From assembly GCA_012519115.1 (NCBI GenBank), contig JAAYQW010000001.1, forward strand, positions 1 to 64,000: DNA of 64,000 nucleotides, written 5' to 3'. Position 1 is the first letter of the stretch, and the number at the start of each line of letters is the position of its first letter. Positions 45,060 through 54,555 of this stretch are shown piece by piece. Source of the DNA: Spirochaetales bacterium. GTDB taxonomy: Bacteria; Spirochaetota; Spirochaetia; Sphaerochaetales; Sphaerochaetaceae. The position numbers were made by a program, and so were the translations under genes. The notes under the pieces were generated by a model that did no database searches, was not told the DNA's origin, and saw only the letters and a list, made by a program, of their open reading frames with translations.

Positions 45060-45982
45060 GGTTCCAGTCCCAAGCGGGCTCTCAGCTGGGCTTCGAGCCG
45101 AATCAAGCTGGCGATTTCATGCCTTCCGTTCTCATTCAACAACGAGGGGTCTTTTGTCCGGGTGGTGAGGCTCATCGGCACACCGGTAAGGCTTCTGTGG
45201 TACTTGGCGTTCACCGGATAGGAGCGCGCCTCGGCGACCGCCCATACGGTGAGGTGATCCATCACCTCGCGAGCGAGAACCGGATCCTCCAGGTAGTGCT
45301 TGAAAAGCCATGCGTAGAGGTCAATGTGGAAGTTCGCCATCACTCCGTTATACCCATGATATCCCATCAGCCATGAATCCAGAACCGTCGCGGTGTTGGC
45401 GTTGAAGAGGGCGAGGCCGGTGCCTTTGACGAGTTCAGCCCGCCGTTTTTGGATCTCCAACGAACATGAGACATCCTTGAGGAAGACCAATTTGTCCTCT
45501 TTTGCCGCCCATCTCAGGAACTCGTCGCTTAGGAGGCGCAGATAGGGATAGGGGCACTCATACAAGCCGAACGCGACCTCCGGCAACTGGGCAAAGATGT
45601 CTTCGATGTTTTTTCGGAAGATCTCCTCTCCTTCATTCTCTTGAGCAAGGCGGTTGGAGACCAGCACCACGGCATCGACTCCCGTTTCGCTCATCTTTCC
45701 CAGTTGATCGATCTGCTTGGCGTGCTCGTCGGCGGTGTGGCCGCTTGCGATCACTTTGATCTTTCCACCAGCCGCTTCGACCACCGCCTTGGCAAGGTCG
45801 AGCTTCTCTTCTTCGGATAGGAAAAACATCTCGCTGGATTGACAGACGGCGAAGATTCCATCCGCTCCCCGATCGATATACCACTTGGTCAGGGCTTCGA
45901 CCGCCGGGTAATCGATCCTGTCATCGGGGGTGAAGGGGGTGATCATCGTGGGCCAACAGCCCCTATATACCGTATCTTTCAT
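45056..45982 (-). CDS. DapA-family (dihydrodipicolinate synthase/NAL-type) lyase
   Basis: 308 residues from the ATG at 45982 with AAGGATG upstream; the long open frame before it is a shadow of the permease gene. The barrel has the family's catalytic tyrosine in YECPYPY and the Schiff-base lysine in FLKDVSC, and the N-terminal GCWPTMITPF plus VIASGHTADE segments. Members include DapA, N-acetylneuraminate lyase, 2-keto-3-deoxygluconate aldolase and sugar-acid dehydratases. In this operon a role in sugar-acid or sialic-acid-like breakdown is likelier than lysine synthesis. Confidence 0.85.
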   Translation of the reverse strand: MKDTVYRGCWPTMITPFTPDDRIDYPAVEALTKWYIDRGADGIFAVCQSSEMFFLSEEEKLDLAKAVVEAAGGKIKVIASGHTADEHAKQIDQLGKMSETGVDAVVLVSNRLAQENEGEEIFRKNIEDIFAQLPEVAFGLYECPYPYLRLLSDEFLRWAAKEDKLVFLKDVSCSLEIQKRRAELVKGTGLALFNANTATVLDSWLMGYHGYNGVMANFHIDLYAWLFKHYLEDPVLAREVMDHLTVWAVAEARSYPVNAKYHRSLTGVPMSLTTRTKDPSLLNENGRHEIASLIRLEAQLRARLGLEP

Positions 45983-45992
45983 TGTGACATCC

Positions 45993-47282
45993 TTATAGCA
46001 ATCCCGCAGCTCGAGGCAGGAAGAGGCTGAGCTCGGGGAGGTAGGTGATGAGAACCAGAAGGACCAGCATGACCACGATAGGCCACCAGATCTCACGTAC
46101 GATGTCCTTGAGCGGAGCGCCGCTGATTCCGCTGGTGATGAAGAGCAGCATTCCGAAGGGCGGAGTGGAAAGACCAACCATCATGTTGTACGTTACGATC
46201 ACTCCGAAGTGGATCATATCGATTCCAAGGGCGCGAGCTACCGGAATCATGATAGGAACAAACACCAGCTGAATCGTGGAGGTATCCACGAACATTCCCA
46301 GAATCAGGATGATGATGTTCACGATGAAGAGGAACGTGTACTTGCTGGTTGTCAGGCCGAGGATCCAATTGCCGATATTTTGGGCAAGCTGCTCGCGAGC
46401 GACGATATAGCTGATCACCGTAGCCGCTCCGATCATGATGCTGGTCGATCCGATATCCTTGATTGTCGTCTTCAACACCTCCACGAGGTCTTCGAGCCCC
46501 ATCGCCCGATAGGCAAAGAAGGAGATGACAAGCGCATACAAGCCGGCGACTGCGCCTGCTTCGGTGGGGGTCATCACTCCCGTGTAGATTCCGACGAGGA
46601 GAATCACCGGAGTGAGGAGGGCGGGAATCGCCGCCAACGTATTCTTTAAAAACACTTTCCAGACGATTTTCTCTCCACGGGGATATTTACGGATGTGGGA
46701 GACGATCGCGACGTAGATCATCAAGAAAACCGACAACAGAACGGCGGGGACCACTCCACTCAAAAACAGTGCTCCGACGCTGGTCGATGAAAGCATCGCG
46801 TAGATCACCAGAGGAATCGAAGGGGGGAAGGTCGGTCCGATCGTCGCTGAAGCGGCTGTCATGGCGCAGGCGAACTCGACTTCATAGCCGGCATCCCTCA
46901 TCGCTTCGATTTCGATCTTTCCCAGTCCCGCCGCATCGGCGATCGCCGAGCCGGTCATACCGCTGAAGAGGAGGGAACCAAGCACGTTCACATGTCCGAG
47001 GGCTCCGCGGACCCGCCCCATCACGCTGCTGGCGAAGTTGTAGATCATATCGGTAACCTTTCCCGTGTTCATCACGTTTGCGGTAAAGATGAACAGGGGA
47101 ACGGCGATGATGACATAGTTGGTGAAAAAGGTGTTCATCACCTGGTTTACCACCATGGAAAGATCGGCACCTCTGATGAGCAAATAGACTACTGCGCTGC
47201 TGATCATCCCGATGGCGATCGGCATCCGAAGGAAGAAGATCAGTACAAAGACGATTAGCGTCATAAATAGGGGAAAACTCAT
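45993..47282 (-). CDS. TRAP transporter large permease (DctM)
   Basis: 429 residues, about twelve membrane segments, the normal size of DctM. Typical are FLRMPIAIGMISSAVVYLL at the N-terminus, SGMTGSAIADAAGLGKIEIEAM in the middle and the MFVDTSTIQLVFVPIMIPVARALGID segment with GVIVTYNMMVGLSTPPFG near the end. It carries the substrate with Na+. ATGA overlap with DctQ and ten bases before the DapA-like gene. Confidence 0.95.
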   Translation of the reverse strand: MSFPLFMTLIVFVLIFFLRMPIAIGMISSAVVYLLIRGADLSMVVNQVMNTFFTNYVIIAVPLFIFTANVMNTGKVTDMIYNFASSVMGRVRGALGHVNVLGSLLFSGMTGSAIADAAGLGKIEIEAMRDAGYEVEFACAMTAASATIGPTFPPSIPLVIYAMLSSTSVGALFLSGVVPAVLLSVFLMIYVAIVSHIRKYPRGEKIVWKVFLKNTLAAIPALLTPVILLVGIYTGVMTPTEAGAVAGLYALVISFFAYRAMGLEDLVEVLKTTIKDIGSTSIMIGAATVISYIVAREQLAQNIGNWILGLTTSKYTFLFIVNIIILILGMFVDTSTIQLVFVPIMIPVARALGIDMIHFGVIVTYNMMVGLSTPPFGMLLFITSGISGAPLKDIVREIWWPIVVMLVLLVLITYLPELSLFLPRAAGLL

Positions 47283-47809
47283 GCCTCCACCTCCTTCATC
47301 AGTTGATCCAGTTTGCGCTCGGCGCTGTCATCCAACTTTCCGGTGATAATCTTCCAGTCTTCGATTACCGGTTCGATCGTGTATCCGATGATGGAAAGAA
47401 GGAAATAGCTGAATGGAATGAAGATCCAGAAATAATTGATTCGAAGGGCTGCGGTTTTCTGAAAACTTACGAAGATCGCATAGTTCACCGAGGGAATAAC
47501 GAGCACGGCGAAGGTGCCGATGATAAGCACGTTTCCCGCCAAGCGCGCCCACGCTGCTACTTTCGGCGGGTATTGATCATACAGCATCGTAAAGGAAACT
47601 TGTCCTTTGCGTCGCATCGTGTAGCATGCTCCAAGAATCACCGTCCAACAGAAACCGACGACGATGATGTCTTGAGTCCACGTCAGCGGCCGGTTGATCA
47701 CATAACGGAAGAACACTTGAAGAATGAATGCTATGAACAGCAGGGAAAAAGAGATAATTGGAATATATAGCTCAATTACGTCTCGGAGAAATAAAAGGAT
47801 TTTTTTCAT
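47279..47809 (-). CDS. TRAP transporter small permease (DctQ)
   Basis: 176 residues with four predicted membrane segments, as usual for DctQ. The family word RPLTWTQDIIVVGFCWTVILGACY is present in the second segment. Works with DctM and the periplasmic DctP. The gene starts 63 bases after the DctP stop, with a hairpin between them. Confidence 0.92.
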   Translation of the reverse strand: MKKILLFLRDVIELYIPIISFSLLFIAFILQVFFRYVINRPLTWTQDIIVVGFCWTVILGACYTMRRKGQVSFTMLYDQYPPKVAAWARLAGNVLIIGTFAVLVIPSVNYAIFVSFQKTAALRINYFWIFIPFSYFLLSIIGYTIEPVIEDWKIITGKLDDSAERKLDQLMKEVEA

Positions 47810-47837
47810 GTAGATAGTCCTTCGAGATTGAAAAGAA

Positions 47838-47859
47838 ACCCGGGGTTTGAACCCCGGGT
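47838..47859 (-). terminator. intercistronic hairpin between dctP and dctQ (attenuator)
   Basis: Perfect arms ACCCGGGGTT/AACCCCGGGT, followed on the minus strand by TTTCTTTTC. It resembles a terminator but lies inside the operon. Such partial terminators allow a high ratio of binding protein to membrane subunits. Confidence 0.8.
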
Positions 47860-47872
47860 CGTGATTCGTGGA

Positions 47873-48871
47873 TCAGTTACCCGCGGCAACGACTTTTTCG
47901 AACATCGCCTTATCCCAAGTGGCGGCGTAGGGACTTGCCAGGTACTGAGCAAGAACGTGGTCGGCAAATGCATCCAAGTCGGCGTAGTACACCTTCAGTC
48001 CGGCATTCTTGAAGAAATCAACCAGCTCCGCTTCCGCTTTGAGGTTGGTGGTGTCGCAGTACTCGATTCCCGCTTTGACTCCTTCCATGACCCAGGCTTT
48101 CTGCTGGTCAGTAAGGGATTGCCACTTCTTCTCGTTGATCGCCGGCCACACGGAGTCGACCAGGTGGTTGGTGATCGTGATGGATTTGGTTACTTCGTAG
48201 AACTTCGCGTTCTTCGTGGACGGAAGGGGGTTGTCCTGACCGTCTACGGTCCGGGTCTGCAAGGCCATGTAGAGCTCGCTGAAGGAGATCGGGGTGGGGT
48301 TCGCGCCGAGGGCTTTTCCAAGGAAGATCCAGGAATCGGAGTTCGGCATGCGAAGGTTCACGCCGCGAAGGTCGGCGGGGGTCTTGATTTCCTTGTCATC
48401 GATCAGGTTCAACTGGCGGGTTCCGAGATACTGGGCGCCGAGGGGGCGGATTCCCTGCTCTTTCGCGATGCGCTCAAAGATCTCTTTACCAACCGGTCCG
48501 TTGAGGACTTTGGTCATATGGTCATAGCTCTTGAAGATGTATCCGGCGGTGAACATCGATACCCAGGGGCTTCCATCGGTGAGCCAGCTCGCCGCGGTGG
48601 CGGTGATATCCGCTTGACCGCTCTTTACCGCCGCGACTTCCTGCTCCTGCTTGAAGAGCGAAGCTGAGTCGTAGGTGAGCACTTTGATCTCGCCGCCGCT
48701 GAGTCGTTCGACGGTTTCCTTGAATACCATCATCGCACCGGCGTGCGCATCGGTGGGGACGGCGGTCATCGTGTATACGAGTTCAACTTGCTTGGCCTCT
48801 TTTGTACCTTGGGCGAACGCCATGGGCAGCATCATGGCAACCACTAACATGGTAATCATTACCTTTTTCAT
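47873..48871 (-). CDS. TRAP transporter substrate-binding protein (DctP)
   Basis: 332 residues from the ATG at 48871, which has CAGGAGGAATC upstream; the nine residues before are not needed. A signal peptide (KKVMITMLVVAMMLPMAFA) leads to a DctP fold: VPTDAHAGAMMVFKETVERLSGGEIKV, the GVNLRMPNSDSW ligand arginine segment and GQDNPLPSTKNAKFYEVTK. The ligand arginine binds a carboxylate, so an acidic sugar or other organic acid is the cargo. First permease-system gene of the operon after the promoter at 48938. Confidence 0.93.
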   Translation of the reverse strand: MKKVMITMLVVAMMLPMAFAQGTKEAKQVELVYTMTAVPTDAHAGAMMVFKETVERLSGGEIKVLTYDSASLFKQEQEVAAVKSGQADITATAASWLTDGSPWVSMFTAGYIFKSYDHMTKVLNGPVGKEIFERIAKEQGIRPLGAQYLGTRQLNLIDDKEIKTPADLRGVNLRMPNSDSWIFLGKALGANPTPISFSELYMALQTRTVDGQDNPLPSTKNAKFYEVTKSITITNHLVDSVWPAINEKKWQSLTDQQKAWVMEGVKAGIEYCDTTNLKAEAELVDFFKNAGLKVYYADLDAFADHVLAQYLASPYAATWDKAMFEKVVAAGN

Positions 48872-48937
48872 ACGATTCCTCCTGAATACCTCCGTCAACG
48901 ACGGTGGATGTTAAGTTGTAAAGCTGTCTTACAGGTT

Positions 48938-48981
48938 ATGATTGCATGTGTATATTCACTTGTCAAACATTTTTTTGACAA
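48938..48981 (-). promoter_or_regulatory. promoter with overlapping palindrome for the TRAP operon
   Basis: On the minus strand TTGACA and AATCAT are separated by 17 bases. The -35 box is one arm of an inverted repeat TTGTCAA, eight bases, TTGACAA (48960-48981). A regulator bound there would block the polymerase. Candidate target of the GntR/FCD protein of the same operon. Confidence 0.6.
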
Positions 48982-48988
48982 AAAAGGG

Positions 48989-49441
48989 TTATGCCCGGCG
49001 GATCTTGAACACGACCTTGATGATTCGCTGCTGTACCTTGTCGATCAGATTCGGAGCATGAGGCTCACCTGGGAAAAAGAGCGCGAAATGGTTCTGATCC
49101 GCTCGGTAGGTGAGGATCGATTCAGCCGGTCCGAATGCAGCATCCTTGGCGGCATCATACGCCACCGTCGTTTTGAAGCTTTCCCTCGAGCCGATCTCCA
49201 TCACTTCCGTGCCCTGAAGAAGGATCTGCACATCGGTCTCCTTCTTGTGGATTTCATAGAGGTCCGTCTCTTTCTTTTCCGTCTGATAGGTCATGATGAT
49301 ATAGCGAAGGTTCGGATCGGATGTCTCATAGGATCCGAGCTCTTTGGATAGAAGATCTCCTGCGAGAATCTGCTGAATGAGGCGTAGTTCCGGTACGGCG
49401 GAGATGTAGCGGCTCAGGTTGGATAGCGAATCGATGATCAT
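48989..49441 (-). CDS. YhcH/YjgK/YiaL-family (DUF386) sugar-processing protein
   Basis: 150 residues, the normal size. The family's cupin-like motifs are present: LYEIHKKETDVQILLQGTE and FALFFPGEPHAPNL with metal-binding His residues. Known relatives (NanQ, YiaL) speed the anomer or enamine steps of sialic acid and other sugar-acid use and often sit near TRAP transporters. AAAGGAG ribosome site. It is the first gene of the locus, separated from the TRAP promoter by 7 bases, so it ends just where the next promoter begins. Confidence 0.9.
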   Translation of the reverse strand: MIIDSLSNLSRYISAVPELRLIQQILAGDLLSKELGSYETSDPNLRYIIMTYQTEKKETDLYEIHKKETDVQILLQGTEVMEIGSRESFKTTVAYDAAKDAAFGPAESILTYRADQNHFALFFPGEPHAPNLIDKVQQRIIKVVFKIRRA

Positions 49442-49536
49442 GATGACTCCTTTGCTCCACCTTACCGCCTAAGCGGTCCTTGCGCTAGCCGCCCATCCCA
49501 AGTGTGAGTATTGTTGAGGGAGAAGGAGTGATAACG

Positions 49537-49971
49537 ATGAGTGATAATCATGCATATACGACACATTTGGAGTGGACCCGAAACAGAAAGGGGGCCTTGT
49601 CTTCAACGGGTCTTCCCACGATGGAGGTGGCGACTCCGCCGGACTTCCCCGGCGGACATCCGGGAATCTGGTCGCCGGAGCATCTCTTCGTGGGTGCGGC
49701 CGAGGTGTGTCTGATGACGACGTTTTTGGCGATCGCCGAAAAATCGGATCTTGAATTCCTCGCCTATGGATCGAGCGCCACCGGAATGCTGGCCAAGCTC
49801 GACAGGGGAATGTTCGTCGAGAAGATCGTCATCAAGCCAAAGGTGGTAGTCAGTGATGAAAACCAGCGGGAGAAAGCCCTTACGGTGCTTGAAAAGGCGA
49901 AAAAACACTGTCTTATCTCCAAATCGATGGTCACAGAGGTAACGATGGAGGCGGAGGTCGTGGTACGCTAA
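49537..49971 (+). CDS. OsmC/Ohr-family protein
   Basis: 144 residues from the ATG at 49537 with GGAGAAGGAG upstream; an earlier frame start at 49504 has no ribosome site. The two redox cysteines of the OsmC family are in VGAAEVCLMTT and AKKHCLISKSM, with PEHLFVGA before the first. The family reduces organic hydroperoxides with thiols. It is followed after four bases by the 5'-nucleotidase gene. Confidence 0.9.
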   Translation: MSDNHAYTTHLEWTRNRKGALSSTGLPTMEVATPPDFPGGHPGIWSPEHLFVGAAEVCLMTTFLAIAEKSDLEFLAYGSSATGMLAKLDRGMFVEKIVIKPKVVVSDENQREKALTVLEKAKKHCLISKSMVTEVTMEAEVVVR

Positions 49972-49975
49972 GACC

Positions 49976-51463
49976 ATGAATAAAAAACGTGTTCTTGTCA
50001 TTATCTTTGTTTTGGTCATAACCGTCGGGCTGCTGAGCGCCAAGGATGGTTCGTTCACGATCATCCATATGAATGACACTCACTCGTATCTGCTTGGCGG
50101 CAGCGACGAATATGCGGGTCGCGAGTTCGGCGGAGCGGCTCGTTGGAAAACGATCATCGATGATCTTCGTGGTGGCCGAAAAGATGTTCTTACCCTCCAC
50201 GCCGGAGACTTTCTCACCGGCAGCGGCGGTGAGTACCTGACCTTTGAACAGATCGATTATGATCGCTTCCCCCTCTACGGATGGCGGGGAGCGACCGACG
50301 TATTGCTTTTGAACATGCTTGGCTTCGATGCGGTGACGTTGGGAAACCACGAGTTCGACTACGGGCTCTCCTGGCTCCTGTCGATTCTCAAGCCCGCCAA
50401 ATTCTCCGTCCTTGCGGCGAACCTCGACTTGAACCCGATTCCTCCCACCAAAGAGTTCAAGAAACTCTCCCCGGTCAAGGAGTATGAGATCTTCACTCGG
50501 GGAGAGGTGAAGGTCGCGGTGATCGGGTTGGTCACCAACGACTATCTCAAATCCCTCCAAGTGAAAATCCGAAGCGCCGAGGAGACCCTCAGAACATTGA
50601 TTCCCAAAGTTCGAAAGAAAGCGGATATCGTCGTCGTGCTCTCCCACTTGGGGTACCAGCGAGATATCGAAGTTGCCCGAGCTGTCGATGGAATCGATCT
50701 GATCGTCGGTGGTCATTCCCATACTCGTCTCAGCACGCATACCGTAGAAAACAATACCTACATCACCCAGACCGGAGCATGGGGCAGTTATGTGGGAGTG
50801 ATCGACCTTCATGTGAAAGACAAGGCGATCGATTCGATCGACTATCGCCTGATTCCCACTCCGAATGCCGCAGAGGACGAAGAGGTGCTTTCTTTCATCG
50901 AAGAATACAAGACGACCGGTCTCGCTCTCGATCGCGATCTTTCCACCGAAGACGGCAGCTTGTATCAGTGGATCTTGGATACCGTTCAAAAACGCTTCAG
51001 AACCCATGGAGCGATTATCATCGGTCGCCTGATCAAGGAAGGAGAGCTGAAAAGGGGAGTCGTGCCTTCAAGCGATTTCTTCTCGATCTTCTGGCCGTAC
51101 CGCGCCCGGACCGCCGGAGCGGAACGGGATATGCTCGGTACGCAGATTATCGATGTTCTTACCGGCGGTTATCCCAGAAGTCTCAGAAGTCTGCTTTCAA
51201 GCGGTGATTGGGTCTCGCCCTTTGTGGTGGCCACGGTAACTCAGGAAGAGATCGAGGCGATAAAAGCTTTCAATGATCGGAATGTCATCGCCGGCGATCA
51301 TCTCCACATGAGCTTTGACGATCACCTGCCTAAAAAACCGAAAATCGCCCTCGATCTTCAAACATATCGGCTATTGCTCCTCCAAGGGGTGCTTGATCCC
51401 AAAACCGGATATACCCTGGAAGACGGAGAACTTTTTGAAGTGATGCTCGAGTCGACGAAATAG
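49976..51463 (+). CDS. secreted 5'-nucleotidase/UshA-type metallophosphoesterase
   Basis: 495 residues with a signal peptide (KKRVLVIIFVLVITVGLLSA). The metal-binding motifs of the calcineurin-like domain appear in order: HMNDTHS (33-39), HAGDFLTG, LGNHEFDYG and VGGHSHTRL. The C-terminal half is the 5'-nucleotidase substrate domain with FFSIFWPYR-like and GVLDPKTGYTLEDG segments. It removes phosphate from extracellular nucleotides in the periplasm or at the surface. Begins four bases after OsmC, so probably one transcript. Confidence 0.9.
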   Translation: MNKKRVLVIIFVLVITVGLLSAKDGSFTIIHMNDTHSYLLGGSDEYAGREFGGAARWKTIIDDLRGGRKDVLTLHAGDFLTGSGGEYLTFEQIDYDRFPLYGWRGATDVLLLNMLGFDAVTLGNHEFDYGLSWLLSILKPAKFSVLAANLDLNPIPPTKEFKKLSPVKEYEIFTRGEVKVAVIGLVTNDYLKSLQVKIRSAEETLRTLIPKVRKKADIVVVLSHLGYQRDIEVARAVDGIDLIVGGHSHTRLSTHTVENNTYITQTGAWGSYVGVIDLHVKDKAIDSIDYRLIPTPNAAEDEEVLSFIEEYKTTGLALDRDLSTEDGSLYQWILDTVQKRFRTHGAIIIGRLIKEGELKRGVVPSSDFFSIFWPYRARTAGAERDMLGTQIIDVLTGGYPRSLRSLLSSGDWVSPFVVATVTQEEIEAIKAFNDRNVIAGDHLHMSFDDHLPKKPKIALDLQTYRLLLLQGVLDPKTGYTLEDGELFEVMLESTK

Positions 51464-51535
51464 CATGGTGAAGGTATGGCATCGCCTTCATCGTATGATA
51501 TGATTAACACGATTTTAGAACGTGTAGGAGTTTCT

Positions 51536-52393
51536 ATGAAGCGAACAATACTCGTGGTCCTGCTCATCGTAGGTTTGAGCGCCGGTCTCGTTGCACAAAG
51601 CGGCAGTGCCGCCGTCAAGCTTACCGGAGCGCTTGGTCCGGGAAGCGTGGATCTCAAAGCGGAAGGATCCTATCAGATGAAGATTCCGATGCTTCAAGGG
51701 GAAGGTCCTCTCTTTGAGGGCAACAATCTGAAAGTAAAGGTCGCCCTCGGAGTTTCTCCGATCGCCGTACAAGGTATCGTCGATGCGGTCTTGACCCCGA
51801 TTGCGCTTGCCGAAGTGAATCTGGGAGTCGCCGTCGGAAGTGGATGGGATTTTCCGCTTTTGAAGATGAGCGGACTCATCAAGGCTCCCGCTGAAGGTGC
51901 CGCGATGGTCGATGAAACCTTCAAAGGGGTGTATGTGAAGCCAAAGGCCGGAGTCGCCCTTCAGTTTGACACGGGAGCGATCTTTGCGTCGAAATGGGCA
52001 AGCGTAGTGTTGCGCGCGTATCAGGAGTTGAACTTCACCTACTATTCCAACGCGGAGGAAGATGAACCGTGGGAGTTCGAGCTCAGCGGCGAGCTGTATA
52101 ACTCCTTCAACTACAAGGGGGAGTATATTGTAGGCTACAAGCTGCCGCTTGAATGGGTGAACCTGGTCGGAGTCCAGGTCGAACATTACATCTACGATGC
52201 CTTCAACCGAAAGAACGGGGGATTGATTGATGCTTCGATTCTGGTGAACAGTCCGTTTCCGATCGTCGACAGCCTTTCACTCTTGATTGCCATTCAATTC
52301 ACCAACTATAAAGCTCAACCTGATGTCCGAAATCGGGTCGTCGATCAATTGCGCTTCAAGCGTGTAGCCTTGATCGCGACCTATTCGATCTGA
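51536..52393 (+). CDS. secreted, outer-membrane-like protein of unknown function
   Basis: 285 residues from the ATG at 51536 with TAGGAG upstream. A signal peptide (KRTILVVLLIVGLSAGLVAQS) is followed by alternating hydrophobic/polar strands rich in Gly, Tyr and Phe (YKLPLEWVNLVGVQVEHYIY; LSLLIAIQFTNYKAQ), suggesting a small beta-barrel. It resembles in style the protein at 4008. No enzyme motif. Follows the nucleotidase by 72 bases and ends before the terminator at 52417. Confidence 0.65.
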   Translation: MKRTILVVLLIVGLSAGLVAQSGSAAVKLTGALGPGSVDLKAEGSYQMKIPMLQGEGPLFEGNNLKVKVALGVSPIAVQGIVDAVLTPIALAEVNLGVAVGSGWDFPLLKMSGLIKAPAEGAAMVDETFKGVYVKPKAGVALQFDTGAIFASKWASVVLRAYQELNFTYYSNAEEDEPWEFELSGELYNSFNYKGEYIVGYKLPLEWVNLVGVQVEHYIYDAFNRKNGGLIDASILVNSPFPIVDSLSLLIAIQFTNYKAQPDVRNRVVDQLRFKRVALIATYSI

Positions 52394-52416
52394 TTTTCTG
52401 AAATACTAATGGAGAG

Positions 52417-52452
52417 AGCCTGCTTCTTGCATGAGAGGCAGGCTTCTCTTTT
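52417..52452 (+). terminator. terminator before transketolase
   Basis: AGCCTGC (52417-52423) and GCAGGCT (52438-52444) form a seven-base stem with a 14-base loop, followed by TCTCTTTTG. It separates the outer-membrane-like gene from tkt. The tkt promoter overlaps the T tail. Confidence 0.75.
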
Positions 52453-52479
52453 GACTCTCTTGAGTAAGTAGGGTATCTT
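52451..52479 (+). promoter_or_regulatory. promoter of transketolase
   Basis: TTGACT and TATCTT with exactly 17 bases between, starting on the T-rich tail of the preceding terminator, 31 bases before the start codon. Good sigma-70 match. Confidence 0.65.
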
Positions 52480-52509
52480 TTTAGTGTTGAACAAAACGTG
52501 GAGGAGATG

Positions 52510-54504
52510 ATGAACGTAAAAAAGTTTGCCGATGCAATTCGAATTTTGAGTATGGACGGAGTACAGAAAGCGAACTCCGGTCACCCGGGAGCTCCCATGG
52601 GAATGGCGGATATGGCGGAGGTCCTCTTCAGACGAGTGATGAAGCACAATCCTAAGAACCCCCGGTGGGCGAACCGTGACCGCTTTGTCCTCTCCAACGG
52701 ACACGCTTCAATGCTGCTCTATTCGTTGCTCCATTTGAGCGGGTATGATGTTTCCCTTGATGAGTTGAAGAATTTCAGACAGTTGCACAGCAAGACCGCC
52801 GGTCACCCCGAATATGGCGAACTTCCCGGAATCGAGACGACCACCGGACCTCTTGGCCAAGGGTTCGCCAATGCGGTTGGAATGGCGCTTGCCGAAAAGA
52901 GTCTGGCAGCGCAGTTCAACAAGGAAGGACACAAGGTAATCGACCATCACACGTATGTCTTTTTAGGTGATGGATGCCTGATGGAAGGAATCAGCCACGA
53001 GGCCGCCTCCCTTGCCGGAGTGTGGAAACTCGGAAAACTCATCGTCCTCTACGATGATAATGGGATCTCAATCGATGGCGAAGTCAAAGACTGGTTCAAG
53101 GATGATACAGCCAAGCGCTTCGAGGCGTACGGATGGCACGTGATCAGAGATGTCGACGGACACGACGCCGACTCCATCTCCAAGGCGATCGTCGGAGCCA
53201 AGTCGATCCATGATAAACCGTCGTTGTTGATGTGTCGGACCACGATCGGCTTCGGTTCCCCGAATAAAGCCAACACGGCTGCCAGCCACGGTGCACCGCT
53301 TGGCGGTGAAGAAGTCGCCTTGACCCGCAAGAGCCTCGGCTGGGAACATGATGAACCGTTCTTCGTTCCCGAAGAAATCTACAATGCGTGGGACCAAAGT
53401 GCACGGGGAGCAATCGATGAAGCGGCATGGAACGCCGTGTTCGCCGCCTATGAAAAGGCATATCCCTCAGAAGCGGCGGAATTGAAGCGGCGCTTGGCAA
53501 ACGAGCTTCCGAAGGGCTGGGAGAAGAGCTTTGACGAGGCGATCAAGAAGTGGCAAAGCGAAGATGTGAAGGTCGCCAGCCGCAAGGCGAGCCAGATGAG
53601 TCTGGATATTTTAGGAAATCTCCTTGGTGAGCTGATCGGCGGATCGGCGGATCTTTCCCCCTCCAACCTTACCGCTTGGAAGGGTGTCAAGGACTTCAAT
53701 CCCGAAACCGGGGAAGGAACGTACCTGCGCTTCGGGGTCCGCGAGTTCGGAATGCTGGCGATTCTCAACGGAATATCCCTTCATGGCGGTTTCATCCCCT
53801 ATGGCGGAACGTTCCTGATGTTCATGGAGTATGCCCGTAACGCGGTTCGAATGGCGGCGTTGATGAAGATCCGTTCAATCTATGTATTCACCCACGATTC
53901 GATCGGTCTTGGTGAAGACGGACCGACCCACCAGCCGGTGGAACAGATTGCCAACCTGAGGATGACTCCCAATGTGGTCACCTGGCGCCCTGCCGACCTG
54001 GTTGAAACGGGGGTCGCTTGGAAGATGGCGATCAAACGTTCCAAAGGACCGACGGCTCTGCTGCTTTCAAGGCAGAATCTGGCTCCTCAGAAACGAACGG
54101 AGAAGCAGCTCGCCTTGATCGAAAAGGGTGGATACATTCTCCAGGAGACCAACAACAAACCGAGCGTCATCCTCATCAGCACCGGAAGTGAAGTGGGGGT
54201 AGCTCTCAAAGCTGCCAAGGCGCTGGAAGATGAGAAGATTTCCGTGCGGGTCGTTTCGATGCCCTCACCGGAGTTCTTTGAAATGCAGGACGCCAAGTAC
54301 AAAGAAGATGTTCTGCCCAAGGCGGTAAAAGCCCGAGTCGCCGTCGAAGCCGGCTGGGCGGACTACTGGTACAAGTATGTCGGTCTGGATGGGAAGATCA
54401 TCGGAATGCGTTCATTCGGAGAATCCGGTCCTGCCGGAGAGCTGTATGAATATTTCGGCATTACCGCCGAAAAGGTCGTTGAAGCGGCTAAGAGCCTGCT
54501 GTAA
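52510..54504 (+). CDS. tkt: transketolase
   Basis: 664 residues; the start ATG 52510 (or 52507) has GGAGGAG just upstream. The thiamine-diphosphate motif [12 protein letters not shown], the substrate histidines [15 protein letters not shown] and [11 protein letters not shown], and the C-terminal [12 protein letters not shown] with [20 protein letters not shown] are all present. It moves two-carbon units in the pentose phosphate pathway. Stand-alone unit with its own promoter and terminator. Confidence 0.97.
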   Translation: MNVKKFADAIRILSMDGVQKANSGHPGAPMGMADMAEVLFRRVMKHNPKNPRWANRDRFVLSNGHASMLLYSLLHLSGYDVSLDELKNFRQLHSKTAGHPEYGELPGIETTTGPLGQGFANAVGMALAEKSLAAQFNKEGHKVIDHHTYVFLGDGCLMEGISHEAASLAGVWKLGKLIVLYDDNGISIDGEVKDWFKDDTAKRFEAYGWHVIRDVDGHDADSISKAIVGAKSIHDKPSLLMCRTTIGFGSPNKANTAASHGAPLGGEEVALTRKSLGWEHDEPFFVPEEIYNAWDQSARGAIDEAAWNAVFAAYEKAYPSEAAELKRRLANELPKGWEKSFDEAIKKWQSEDVKVASRKASQMSLDILGNLLGELIGGSADLSPSNLTAWKGVKDFNPETGEGTYLRFGVREFGMLAILNGISLHGGFIPYGGTFLMFMEYARNAVRMAALMKIRSIYVFTHDSIGLGEDGPTHQPVEQIANLRMTPNVVTWRPADLVETGVAWKMAIKRSKGPTALLLSRQNLAPQKRTEKQLALIEKGGYILQETNNKPSVILISTGSEVGVALKAAKALEDEKISVRVVSMPSPEFFEMQDAKYKEDVLPKAVKARVAVEAGWADYWYKYVGLDGKIIGMRSFGESGPAGELYEYFGITAEKVVEAAKSLL

Positions 54505-54520
54505 ACATTAAAACCGATCA

Positions 54521-54549
54521 ATCCTCCGGCAATCACCGGAGGATATCTT
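54521..54549 (+). terminator. terminator after transketolase
   Basis: Nine-base arms ATCCTCCGG/CCGGAGGAT, loop CAATCA, then ATCTTT. The right arm includes GGAGGA, 12 bases before the methyltransferase ATG, so it may double as that gene's ribosome site and hide it when folded. Confidence 0.8.
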
Positions 54550-54555
54550 TATCGT

